From contig JAJEAU010000011.1 of the NCBI GenBank assembly GCA_022824185.1, forward strand, positions 1 through 62,856: a stretch of DNA of 62,856 bases, in the 5' to 3' direction. Positions 55,127 through 62,856 of the stretch are shown piece by piece. Source of the DNA: Dehalococcoidia bacterium. GTDB lineage: Bacteria; Chloroflexota; Dehalococcoidia; Lucifugimonadales; Lucifugimonadaceae. Position numbers and translations under genes: made by a program. The notes under the pieces were generated by a model that had not been told where the DNA came from, ran no database searches, and saw only the letters and a list, made by a program, of their open reading frames with translations. The stretch's first letter is position 1, and each line of letters opens with the position of its first letter.

Positions 55127-56412
55127 TCGACGATACCGGCTGCGCGGTCGATCACGTCCTGAAATCCACGCACCTTCCCCGACACAACATCCTCAATCAA
55201 CACCGCCTCATGAGCCTCTCCCGACTCCATCACGCCATATGCCAGAGCCAACGCCGCCATGCCCACATCACTCCCTACTTCTGGCGAGCCATCACCGATA
55301 GACGATCGCGCCAGATCCATGTACTCGATCGCGATGATCTTCGCATCGATCTGACGGAAATCCATCTCATACGATGACATCCGACGCTCCCCGTCCCAAA
55401 GCGCCGACGTCACATCATCCAACTCCCAACCCGGCACTAGCGCCAGAAGATCGTCACCCTCGACCGTACTACCATCACCCCTAACGATCCTCGGGCCAAT
55501 CCCACGACGACTCGGCGGACGATACAGCGTCCCCTCGCTCCCAACCACCACCGACTCGCCCAGACCATACCCATGCGCCGCATCCGAGATCACCATCTGA
55601 CCCGCAGCACCTGATTCAAACCGGATCGACGTAAACGCCGTATCCACCGCGTCCTGCTCAACCGCATCGCCAACCTCCTCGCCGCCACCTTCTCTCCGAT
55701 GCGTATACATCGCCGCCAAACCAGGTGCCTGATCCGACATCGGACGAAGCACCCGCTCTCGATCATTCACATCCGTCTCCGCAAAGACCCTAACCGCAGG
55801 TCCCATCAAATACAGCAACAAATCAGCATTGTGCACCCCCGCATCCAGCACGACTCCTCCCGCCTGTACCTTCTTCGCCCGCCACACCGTGCTGTGCATC
55901 ACACCCCGATTCGCGCTCCCAACACTGAAATCCAAAGCGAAATATGGCTGACCAATCGCACCAGCATCCAATAACGCCCTCGCCAACCGGTTCATCGGAT
56001 CGCGCCTGAAGTTCTCCGATATGGACAACACTCTCCCCGTAGCCGCCTCAACCCTCTGCATCAACCGACATGCCGTCAACGTCAGGCCCATCGGCTTCTC
56101 CACCATCACGTCCAACCCCGCTTCCATCGCCTCAATCGCCAGCCCATGATGTGCCGGCGTGCTGGTGACAATGTCCACAGCGTCCAACGTCACATCATTC
56201 GACTCCACCGCATCCGCCAAGCTCCCGAACACCCTCGGCGCCTCAGGCGTCCCCTCCGCAATCACCCCTGCGACAGCCTCCGCCGACTCCAAATGCGGAT
56301 CACAAACCGCCACCATACGAACATCATCGAAATACTTGCGTAACTCGACATATCCAGTGGCATGACGCATCCCCATCCCACCAGCGCCAACCAATGCCAT
56401 ATTCAGAACCAT
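55120..56412 (-). CDS. Gfo/Idh/MocA-family oxidoreductase
   Basis: 430 aa NAD(P)-dependent dehydrogenase. ALVGAGGMGMRHA Rossmann motif, VEKPMGLT with the catalytic Lys, and HNADLLLYLMGP in the C-terminal domain. Longer than the paralogue at 10825 by an insert of charged residues near 235-260. It sits 12 nt downstream of the FAD oxidase gene. Confidence 0.93.
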   Translation of the reverse strand: MVLNMALVGAGGMGMRHATGYVELRKYFDDVRMVAVCDPHLESAEAVAGVIAEGTPEAPRVFGSLADAVESNDVTLDAVDIVTSTPAHHGLAIEAMEAGLDVMVEKPMGLTLTACRLMQRVEAATGRVLSISENFRRDPMNRLARALLDAGAIGQPYFALDFSVGSANRGVMHSTVWRAKKVQAGGVVLDAGVHNADLLLYLMGPAVRVFAETDVNDRERVLRPMSDQAPGLAAMYTHRREGGGEEVGDAVEQDAVDTAFTSIRFESGAAGQMVISDAAHGYGLGESVVVGSEGTLYRPPSRRGIGPRIVRGDGSTVEGDDLLALVPGWELDDVTSALWDGERRMSSYEMDFRQIDAKIIAIEYMDLARSSIGDGSPEVGSDVGMAALALAYGVMESGEAHEAVLIEDVVSGKVRGFQDVIDRAAGIVEC

Positions 56413-56424
56413 CGAATCCTCCGA

Positions 56425-57570
56425 TCAAACTGCCAGCCGCGCCACATCAATCGCCGAGTAATCAACGTCACTCTCCCCCGACGTGACCAAATCCGCCACG
56501 ATCTTCCCCGTCAAAGGCGCATAATGCACCCCCTCCGACCAATGACCCGCCGCCACAAACACATTCTCCCAGCTAGGAGCCTTCCCGACATACGGCTTCC
56601 CATCCGCCGGCATCGGCCTCAAACACGCCGTGTGATCCGTCACATCAGCCTTGGATATCCGATCTGCCAACCGCTGCACCTTGGGCAAAATGAACTCCCA
56701 TGCGTAACTCGAAGGCTCGCGATCATACCCAACGCCATCCTCCTTAGTCGCCCCTAGAACCGTCCTCGACAACCGACGCGTCAATATCACCCCGCCTTCA
56801 TCCATGTTGTGCATCGTCGCCGACGGCCTGTCCTGCTCCACGCCTCCCGCGTCACTCTCCGGCAGATGCATATAGAGCAACTCCCCTTTCTGCGGATGCA
56901 CCGGCAAGTCAAAACCGAGCCATTCACCGGCCATGTTCGACCACGGCCCCATCGCTATAACCACTGCATCGCCCTCAACGACACCGCCATCCGACAACTC
57001 GACCCCCGTGACCGTCCCACCGCTCCCTGCCAACCCCACGACCTCACCGACCTGAACGCTCGTCCCAACCATCTCAGCCGCACCCAAAGCCGACCGCGTC
57101 AACAACCGCGAATCCACGGTCGGCTCGACGCTAGTCATACAAGCCCCAGCAACCTCAGCCGACAACCAATCGCAAACCTCCCGGGCCTCCTCGCCCGACA
57201 ACCACTCCCCATCCAATCCCTCTGCCCGCCGATCCGCCAAAAACTGCCGCGCCGAATCCAGTCCCACCTCCCCAAACCCGCATCTCAGATACGGCTTCAA
57301 GTCATACCCATGATCGATCCCAGTAACCTCAGGCAGCTCCTTCGCCAACTCCGCATGAAGCGCCAGCGAAGCCGCCGACAAACCCAACAGCCCTGCATCA
57401 TTCGACCCCGAATAAGGCGTCAAAATCCCCGCCGAAAACCCACTAGCACCCGAAGCCACGTGATCCCGTTCGACTACCACAACATCCCTAACCCCGGCCC
57501 GCGTCAGATAAAACGCGGTCATACAACCGATTACCCCTCCACCTACAACGACAACTCGCGACGCAGACAT
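56425..57570 (-). CDS. FAD-dependent amine oxidase (DAO family)
   Basis: About 381 aa. VVVVGGGVIGCMTAFYLTRAG (FAD Rossmann motif) at the N-terminus and the C-terminal CLRPMPADGKPYVGKAP / HWSEGVHYAPLTGK blocks. Relatives oxidise glycine, D-amino acids or sarcosine. ATG at 57570 with GGAGAG ten nt upstream; a GTG at 57588 is the alternative. Confidence 0.9.
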   Translation of the reverse strand: MSASRVVVVGGGVIGCMTAFYLTRAGVRDVVVVERDHVASGASGFSAGILTPYSGSNDAGLLGLSAASLALHAELAKELPEVTGIDHGYDLKPYLRCGFGEVGLDSARQFLADRRAEGLDGEWLSGEEAREVCDWLSAEVAGACMTSVEPTVDSRLLTRSALGAAEMVGTSVQVGEVVGLAGSGGTVTGVELSDGGVVEGDAVVIAMGPWSNMAGEWLGFDLPVHPQKGELLYMHLPESDAGGVEQDRPSATMHNMDEGGVILTRRLSRTVLGATKEDGVGYDREPSSYAWEFILPKVQRLADRISKADVTDHTACLRPMPADGKPYVGKAPSWENVFVAAGHWSEGVHYAPLTGKIVADLVTSGESDVDYSAIDVARLAV

Positions 57571-57717
57571 CGAATTCAAACTCTCCACAGATCAATCTAG
57601 CTACCGGGTGATTTTACGCCAACCCACACCGCCCAATGGCGATAGGGCCGTGAATAAGAACCACCACGCTTAGGTAGAATGACGGACATAAATCAACTTT
57701 GCATCCGAGGTCCAACG

Positions 57718-58008
57718 ATGGCCATCGAACCAGCACGAAAACCAAAACAAACGCACCAACCCCAAGCACCCCAAACCGAATCGTGGCGCGATTGGGTGAT
57801 CAATATCTCGAGCCTGTGGCCCGAAGATCTGCCTGTGCCGAAATCAACGCTCCGTCACACCAAACCCAAACCGACAACCACCGAAGAAGAAGATCGAGCT
57901 TTTTGGGACATGTGCGATCGCGTCGCTGGACCGGGAAGGGAACTTGACTGGGAAGAACATCTGAAAAACATGAACGAAACACGTTACCGCAGCATCCCTA
58001 ACGATTGA
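57718..58008 (+). CDS. Putative antitoxin of a PIN toxin
   Basis: 96 aa, charged and Pro-rich with no clear DNA-binding fold. The ATG at 57718 has GAGG eight nt upstream. The stop overlaps the toxin start by one step (TTGA), typical of coupled antitoxin-toxin pairs. It does not look like VapB, Phd or RelB; call based on position. Confidence 0.65.
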   Translation: MAIEPARKPKQTHQPQAPQTESWRDWVINISSLWPEDLPVPKSTLRHTKPKPTTTEEEDRAFWDMCDRVAGPGRELDWEEHLKNMNETRYRSIPND

Positions 58009-58391
58009 TCTTCATCGATACCAACATATTCGTTTACGCAGTCGGCCGTCCACATCAACATCAACACGACGCACGCAATTTCCTGATCCGAGCTAAGCGA
58101 GATCAGGTCGCAATGTTCACCTCAGTTGAGGTGCTGCAAGAACTGATGCACGTCTTGTTCGCTGTTGACAGATCCTATGAGTTTGATGCCGCCATGAACA
58201 TCTTGACGCGGTACGGCATAGAGGTCCTGCCCTTGGAACTCGAAGACATTCAACTCGCCAGAAAACTGCGAGATCACCACCCAAACTTGAGTGCTCGAGA
58301 CCTATGCCACCTTGCGAGCTGCAAGCGAAACGACATCGAAGATCTGATCACATTCGACGCCGCATTGAGCCGAGCGTTTTACTCGACTTAA
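58005..58391 (+). CDS. PIN-domain toxin (VapC-like)
   Basis: 128 aa. IFIDTNIFVYAVG with the first acidic residue Asp5, SVEVLQELMHVL with a Glu, and DLCHLASC / DLITFDAALSR with the later Asp residues form the PIN metal site. VapC toxins cut RNA to arrest growth. TTG start inside the antitoxin stop. Confidence 0.88.
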   Translation: MIFIDTNIFVYAVGRPHQHQHDARNFLIRAKRDQVAMFTSVEVLQELMHVLFAVDRSYEFDAAMNILTRYGIEVLPLELEDIQLARKLRDHHPNLSARDLCHLASCKRNDIEDLITFDAALSRAFYST

Positions 58392-58433
58392 AAATCTACG
58401 CGGTCACTTCCTGAAACGCGGCCAGACGCCCCC

Positions 58434-59237
58434 CTACGGCCCCGACCTCGACCCCGATGTCGCAACTTCCCGGCCATTCAACGGCTGCAACGGACGGTTG
58501 TTCGCCCCGGTCACATTCTGCAACGCATCGACCTGCGCCTGCGAAACCGTCCCCACCTCCAGCATCACGAACCAGTCCACAGGCTCAGCACACGGCGGCT
58601 TCGTCATCGACCCCTTGTACGAGTAGTAACCGAGGTCCTTCGTCATCAATCCACGAGCATTCAAAACGCCGGTAACCTCCGACGTCCCAACCTCCGAGGG
58701 CATGTTGTCGATGATCTCCTGCACCAACGGGTTTGCATCCCCAATCTCAAACAACATCGACACCACAGCGACATCGCCAAACGTCTGGCTGTGCAGCAAC
58801 TGCAACTCCAGCGGATACGACTGACCGTCTACGTGATGCTCGCTCGGAGTATGCGCCGTCACGGTCTCTAACTGATACGTCCGCTCGCTCAATCCGAGCC
58901 GGTTACCCGTCGGATAATCAACCGTAACCGCCGTCCTCGCATTCGTCACAGCCTCGGCCTCTTTCCGATACGAAAACGAGATCGGCGGAGAATCACCCTT
59001 CGCATACCCGGTCACGTTTATCGGCGACTGCTGCGTCCCGCTCCCACAACGCTCATTGTCCGCCGAAATCGACGCCCAGTTCTCCGGGCCTCCCGCTCCA
59101 GAATATCCCCACTCGACCGAAGTCTCGACCTCTTCAACAACTTCCTCACTGCCGCAAGCCACAAGCACCAACGGAAGAGCAACGATCGCGGCAATCAGGG
59201 CCCCTCCAACTAAACGTGTCACCGATCTCGAAATCAT
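58434..59237 (-). CDS. Alpha-carbonic-anhydrase-like lipoprotein, probably without activity
   Basis: 267 aa. Lipobox LVAC (Cys28), SPINV of the family at 71-75 and HTPSEHHVDG (129-138). Canonical zinc ligands correspond to Thr127 (His), His129 and Gln146 (His, in PLELQLLHS), so two of three are lost, although Glu133 and His149 remain. The fold is an alpha carbonic anhydrase, but hydration of CO2 is unlikely; binding or a structural role is possible. Confidence 0.9.
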   Translation of the reverse strand: MISRSVTRLVGGALIAAIVALPLVLVACGSEEVVEEVETSVEWGYSGAGGPENWASISADNERCGSGTQQSPINVTGYAKGDSPPISFSYRKEAEAVTNARTAVTVDYPTGNRLGLSERTYQLETVTAHTPSEHHVDGQSYPLELQLLHSQTFGDVAVVSMLFEIGDANPLVQEIIDNMPSEVGTSEVTGVLNARGLMTKDLGYYSYKGSMTKPPCAEPVDWFVMLEVGTVSQAQVDALQNVTGANNRPLQPLNGREVATSGSRSGP

Positions 59238-59301
59238 TCTTGTCCTCAGGCTCGTCTACAGTCCAGCGCTTTACCAGATTGATTGTAGGTTAGACGCCGC
59301 C

Positions 59302-60486
59302 CTAACCGTCAGGACACTCCGCCTGCGAATCCTCCGATAACAACCGATCAACCCCGAACAGCGACATATCGTAACCCGCATCGCCCTTTGTCGCCATGTC
59401 CGCAACAGTCTCGCCAACCACCGCAGCAAACTTGAATCCATGCCCCGAACACGGACTGCAAATGATCACGTTTTTATGCCCCGGATGCCAGTCCAACAAG
59501 AAGTGATAGTCCGGCGTATCCGTATACAGACATACCGCCGACTTCAATTTCCGACCATTCAGCTGCGGAAGTATCGGCGAGATCGCACGCCGCAACTCCC
59601 GTTCATCATCCTCGCGAACCGCACGATCCAAATCCACAGGATCGTCAAAAATCTCCCCGCCATGATGGAACGCGGTCTTCACACCCCCGCCAAAGTTCGG
59701 CTGAACATAAAGCCCGTGACCAACCTTGTACTCCCAAGAGTGATTCGGGCAGTTCTCCGGCTCAAACAACTCAGGACTACCCGCCGGCTCAAACCAAAAC
59801 AGCACCTGCCGCTCCAACCGCATCGGCAGATTCAACTTCGACACAAACCCCGGGTTCCAAGCCCCCGCCGAAAACACGATCTGATCCGCCGCATATTCTC
59901 CATGGTCGGTGTACACCCTTACTCCCTCACCATCCGGATGCCACCGCCTAACCGGCTCGTTGTAATGCAGCTCTGCCCCTTCAATCGCCGCCGATTCAAG
60001 ATGCGCCGCAACACACTTCTCCGGGAAAAGCACCCCCGACATCGGATCAAACCCGCCGATCTGATCATCCGCCGGCTGAAACTGAGGCCACCGACGCCTT
60101 ATCTCCGAAGCATCCAAGATCTCCAGATCCATGTCATGCGCATCCGCAGCCCGTTTCAATCCCTTGATATTCGCCGACCCTTCACGCCCAACCGTCAAAC
60201 CGCCGACGACCCTCAGCAACTCCTCGGCCTCACCCCGGGCCGCAACCGTCTCCTCCAACTCACGCCAAACCTCATAACCCCGAAGGATGATCGGCACGTA
60301 ATCCGGATGCTCCGCATAAATCTGACGGATCACCCGCGTATCACCATGACTAGAACCCAGCGTATGCGGCGGCGCAAAAGCATCGAACCCGATCACCGAC
60401 GTCCCCCGCTTCGCCAGTTGCCAAGCCGAAGCACTCCCATGGGCGCCTAACCCGACAACGATTACATCTGCTGATCTATTACTCAC
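59302..60486 (-). CDS. Sarcosine oxidase/N-methyltryptophan oxidase-like FAD enzyme
   Basis: 394 aa. VIVVGLGAHGSASAWQLAKRG binds FAD; SSHGDTRVIRQIY and the C-terminal CSPCSGHGFKFAAVVG match monomeric sarcosine oxidase, in which a Cys in the latter block attaches FAD covalently. It oxidises N-methyl amino acids or similar amines with release of hydrogen peroxide (family role). Confidence 0.92.
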   Translation of the reverse strand: MSNRSADVIVVGLGAHGSASAWQLAKRGTSVIGFDAFAPPHTLGSSHGDTRVIRQIYAEHPDYVPIILRGYEVWRELEETVAARGEAEELLRVVGGLTVGREGSANIKGLKRAADAHDMDLEILDASEIRRRWPQFQPADDQIGGFDPMSGVLFPEKCVAAHLESAAIEGAELHYNEPVRRWHPDGEGVRVYTDHGEYAADQIVFSAGAWNPGFVSKLNLPMRLERQVLFWFEPAGSPELFEPENCPNHSWEYKVGHGLYVQPNFGGGVKTAFHHGGEIFDDPVDLDRAVREDDERELRRAISPILPQLNGRKLKSAVCLYTDTPDYHFLLDWHPGHKNVIICSPCSGHGFKFAAVVGETVADMATKGDAGYDMSLFGVDRLLSEDSQAECPDG

Positions 60487-60510
60487 CTGCTCCGTCCCTT
60501 GCCTTCATGA

Positions 60511-60598
60511 ACGTCATCCCAGCAAAGGATAACGTCATTCCGCCGTCCCATCGTCGTTCCGGCGAAGGCCGGCGCTTCAGCGGACGGAACGTCCATCC
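60511..60598. repeat. Cluster of REP-like repeat units
   Basis: Three or more partial copies of the GTCATTCC / TTCCGGCGAAGGCCGG repeat, including the palindromic unit around 60554-60572. It sits between the oxidase and DM13 genes. Confidence 0.55.
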
Positions 60599-60620
60599 AG
60601 AGAAAATAAACCTCGCCGCA

Positions 60621-61250
60621 CTAGTTAACCGAAAGCGGAGCTACCGCAAACACCACCTGGAACGGCTTGCAGTAAATAACCACGCTACTGTAATCATCGA
60701 CGTTCACATCATCCGGAATCGGATAGTTCTGATTCCCGATATTCCCCTTCAATTTCCCAATCTCCACATACGTAACATCATCCGCATGGACATCCCCCCG
60801 ACCCATCGGATCAGGATGCGTCGTCAACAGCACCCTCAAATCCGGCCCATTGATCACATTGAAATCCTCGAACCGCAACACAAAACCATCCGTCCCAAGA
60901 TCCCAGATCGCCGCATCGCCGCTTCCCTTGTGGAAACTGTCACCATCCCGGAACATCCCCCACTTCACCGCTTCTGGAGCCAGCATCGCCCCCATCGCCT
61001 CCATCATCACCTCCTCAACCTCATTCGGAGCATCCATCGCCGCCTCCATCGTCGCCTGAGCATCCACCATCGCCATCCCTTCAGGAACCACAGCATTCCC
61101 CAACGCCGGAAACTCCTCATCAACTACCCGATCGATAAACAAAGGCGACCCCAACCACCAAGCCAAACCCAACCCAGGCACAACAATCACACCAGCAATC
61201 ACCACCGAAACAGCCCTATGACCCTTCACCCAGTCAACAATCATTTGCAT
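60621..61250 (-). CDS. DM13-domain protein
   Basis: 209 aa. One N-terminal helix (about 13-34), then an Ala/Met-rich region and the DM13 domain from about 105 (DSFHKGSGDAAIWDLG, LRFEDFNVINGPDLRVLL, IPDDVNVDDYSSVVIYCKPF). DM13 domains carry a conserved Cys and are proposed to take part in extracellular redox reactions. The conserved Cys is in IYCKPF. Confidence 0.9.
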   Translation of the reverse strand: MQMIVDWVKGHRAVSVVIAGVIVVPGLGLAWWLGSPLFIDRVVDEEFPALGNAVVPEGMAMVDAQATMEAAMDAPNEVEEVMMEAMGAMLAPEAVKWGMFRDGDSFHKGSGDAAIWDLGTDGFVLRFEDFNVINGPDLRVLLTTHPDPMGRGDVHADDVTYVEIGKLKGNIGNQNYPIPDDVNVDDYSSVVIYCKPFQVVFAVAPLSVN

Positions 61251-61314
61251 CGCAATAACCTCGTTCCATCCAAGTACCTAAAATAAGATACGTCACAAAC
61301 CCGATTCTAGTATT

Positions 61315-61497
61315 CAACCCACCAATTAAAACCTCCATCCCTCTATGCACGTGTCCCCTCTCCCGCTAGGCGGGAGAGGGCTAGGGTGAGGGCAACCGGG
61401 GCCAAAAGGGCGGGGCCAGCAGGACTCCCCACCCCAACCTCAACATCCAACACACCCCCTTCCTTCCCTCCTAGTTCAAAAACACCCCAACTCTGAA
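61315..61497. repeat. Long direct repeat, left copy
   Basis: About 170 bp that matches 62388-62577 almost base for base over most of its length, starting with CACCAATTA, going through an 11-bp hairpin (CCCTCTCCCGC/GCGGGAGAGGG, with TAG loop) and GGCTAGGGTGAGGGCAACC, and ending TTCCTTCCCTCCTA. The hairpin core resembles a dispersed repeat seen in many bacterial genomes. It lies between the DM13 gene and the ClpP-like gene. Confidence 0.8.
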
Positions 61498-61558
61498 ATG
61501 GCTTTAGAAGTGCTTGTACTCAGTTGAGAGTGCGGCATCCAAGAATGAGGAACCGCAA

Positions 61559-62254
61559 TTGTCGAAGAACATCATCTACTCCCTTTTCATCGCTCTCGCC
61601 GTTCTGACCGCCGCCGGCCTGATAGCCTGCGGCACCGCCGAACCCTTGCCGACGCGGGATGCAGGGCAAATCTCTGCGGCGGAAGCGGCGGAACTGGCGG
61701 AGGCCGTGGCCGCGAACCTGACGGATGCCGACCTAGCGGATCCGGAGGACGAGGGCTTGATATTGGACCTGCGGGACGGAATGCTCTTCATCCGAGGCAT
61801 CGTGGACGGCAACAGCCGCGACCAAGTCTATGACGCGCTGAAAGACGCTCCCAACGTCCGCGTCGTGGTGCTGACCACCGTCCCCGGATCGGCAGACGAC
61901 GAGGTCAACTTGGAGTTGGGCAGGATGCTGCGCAGCGCGGGGGTGATCACCTACCTGCCCGCCCAGGCCCTAGTCGCTTCGGGCGGCACGGACCTTTTCC
62001 TATCCGGTGCGCAACGCATCCTGGAGCGGGGCGCTATGCTAGGGGTTCACAGTTGGGCCGACACCGAAGGAATTGCAGGCGGCGAGCTCCCGCGGGACCA
62101 CCGCGAGCATCAAAGATACCTCGAGTACTACAGGGAGATGGGCATACCGGAAGACTTCTACTGGTTCACCCTCCAAGCCGCGCCACCAGAGGGCATCCAC
62201 TGGATGACAGAATACGAACTGCAAGACTACGCCATCTACACCGAACTGCCGTAA
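61559..62254 (+). CDS. ClpP-like serine-protease-fold lipoprotein (COG3904-like)
   Basis: 231 aa. Lipobox LIAC, an Ala-rich stretch, then a ClpP/crotonase-like core: LRDGMLFIRGIV, VVVLTTVPGSADDEVNLELG, ASGGTDLFLSGAQRIL and GAMLGVHSW, the C-terminal His-containing part. The usual CASAC loop with its Ser is here ASGGT, so the nucleophile is uncertain. It ends with the conserved YYREMGIP and FYWFTLQAAP. TTG at 61559 has GAGG eight nt upstream. It is flanked by direct repeats. Confidence 0.8.
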   Translation: MSKNIIYSLFIALAVLTAAGLIACGTAEPLPTRDAGQISAAEAAELAEAVAANLTDADLADPEDEGLILDLRDGMLFIRGIVDGNSRDQVYDALKDAPNVRVVVLTTVPGSADDEVNLELGRMLRSAGVITYLPAQALVASGGTDLFLSGAQRILERGAMLGVHSWADTEGIAGGELPRDHREHQRYLEYYREMGIPEDFYWFTLQAAPPEGIHWMTEYELQDYAIYTELP

Positions 62255-62661
62255 CCACGGCCGACCCCATGATGGAGGCGCCCCCCTTCGCTTTAGCCCA
62301 AGCTACCACAATCAGGGGACGCGGCGAGCCCAAAACGTACGACAACAGAGACGCAGGGGGATGCCCAAGGACGAACCCAGCCCACCACCCCCACAACCAC
62401 CAATTACAACCTCACCCACTATGGACACGTCCCCTCTCCCGCTAGGCGGGAGAGGGCTAGGGTGAGGGCAACCGGGGCCAAAAGTGCGGGGCCACCAGCC
62501 CTCCCCCAGAGCAACCTCAACATCCAACATACCCCCTTCCTTCCCTCCTAACCCTTCCTTCCCTTCCTAGTTCATACAAATTTCCAAACCGCGCTTGACA
62601 ACGCCAACACCCGTAATAATATAGATACCAGATCGACGGATCAACACAGTGCTGCGCAGAC
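62255..62661. other. Right-hand spacer: repeat plus possible promoter
   Basis: No gene seen. The first 130 nt contain no recognisable feature. The right copy of the long direct repeat fills about 62388-62577. TTGACA at 62596-62601 with TAATAT or TATAGA 16-19 nt downstream is a good sigma-70-like promoter shape pointing right. Confidence 0.5.
62388..62577. repeat. Long direct repeat, right copy
   Basis: Partner of 61315-61497, same orientation, about 1.07 kb away. The two copies differ by scattered substitutions and a small insertion (an extra CCCTTCCTTCC near the end). The ClpP-like gene and its promoter are between them. Confidence 0.8.
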
Positions 62662-62856
62662 GTGTGCAGACCCCCCGACCCAAACGGTCACAGGGAGAAA
62701 GCGTGAGGACATGACGGCAACAGTCGACATAAAAGATACGGCCACAAGCCGTATCGAGTCGCGGCGTCTTTGCATCCTCTGGTGGCGTCCCTCAACGGAT
62801 CGGAAGTCCGTTGCAAGACCGCGAGGGCGTGTGCCGAAGCGTGGGAGGCCCAGTTC
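62662..62856 (+). mobile_element. Probable group II intron, 5' part (cut by the window edge)
   Basis: Starts GTGTG, matching the 5' consensus GUGYG. It continues with GGGAGAAAGCGTGAGGACAT (62692-62711), then GACGGCAACAGTCG, a perfect 8-bp hairpin (GATACGGC/GCCGTATC), the block GAGTCGCGGCG and a CAACGGA/TCCGTTG hairpin inside a larger stem. AAAGCGUG...CGGCAAC...GAGUCGC is the order I recall from domain I of bacterial chloroplast-like introns. The maturase ORF and domains II-VI would lie beyond the edge. An ATG frame (from 62711) is open to the edge but is probably just intron RNA. Confidence 0.62.

Noticed and set aside
59440..60450. 336-codon plus-strand frame
   Set aside because: Antisense to the sarcosine oxidase-like gene; the translation is Arg/Pro-rich and without a domain.
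62711..62856. Start of a protein gene at the right edge
   Set aside because: The frame is open only because the window ends; the sequence is dense in perfect hairpins and matches intron-like blocks better than a protein.

Overview
The window looks like a piece of a free-living, aerobic bacterial chromosome, most probably Chloroflexota of the SAR202/Dehalococcoidia type. That placement is inference from style, not from a marker search: many lipoproteins with Thr/Pro-rich linkers, several enolase-superfamily sugar-acid dehydratases, HpcH/HpaI aldolase, Gfo/Idh/MocA and GMC oxidoreductases, PhyH and molybdenum hydroxylase genes, and frequent TTG/GTG starts. No rRNA, tRNA or CRISPR array was recognised by eye.

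Layout. 1-2.7 kb: spacer with REP-like repeats, a UxuA-type mannonate dehydratase and an MscS channel. 2.7-5.7 kb: an island of different base usage with a small membrane protein, a repeat-rich lipoprotein and a TIR-like (ThsB/DUF1863-type) protein, bounded by a decayed fragment of an aminopeptidase gene. 5.7-12.7 kb (minus strand): PIG-L deacetylase, M1 aminopeptidase, an undescribed two-gene module (membrane protein plus a 50-aa basic peptide), HpcH/HpaI aldolase, Gfo/Idh/MocA and a HAD hydrolase. 12.7-18.5 kb: three consecutive solute-binding-protein genes with four binding domains and no permease; one is a double binding protein fused to a YceI-like domain. 19-24 kb: ManD-like dehydratase, hemL, hemA, a rhodanese. 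24-29 kb: two thioredoxin-fold lipoproteins and a tandem universal stress protein. 29-32.5 kb: GMC dehydrogenase with its small subunit and PhyH. 32.5-35.4 kb: a type II restriction-modification pair of MvaI/BcnI type joined to argH. 35.5-40 kb: MmpL transporter, rpmB, fakA. 40-45.8 kb: two more enolase-superfamily dehydratases, a DsbA-like lipoprotein with an in-frame TGA at the first Cys of its CxxC (candidate selenoprotein), an excalibur protein and recO. 45.9-49.1 kb: the second copy of the two-gene module, then hflK-hflC. 49.4-53.7 kb: molybdenum hydroxylase operon. 53.9-60.5 kb: MFS exporter, Gfo/Idh/MocA, two FAD amine oxidases, a PIN toxin with an unfamiliar antitoxin and a carbonic-anhydrase-like protein lacking zinc ligands. 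60.6-62.9 kb: DM13 protein, a ClpP-like lipoprotein between two long direct repeats and, at the right edge, what looks like the 5' end of a group II intron.

Functionally the chromosome-like parts fit oxidation of sugar acids, polyols and methylated amines. The accessory parts (TIR island, restriction-modification, toxin-antitoxin, dispersed repeats, intron) are where transfer and possible new biology concentrate. The two observations I rate highest are the candidate selenocysteine DsbA (Sec codon at 41675-41677) and the duplicated two-gene module at 9187-9874 and 45893-46686.
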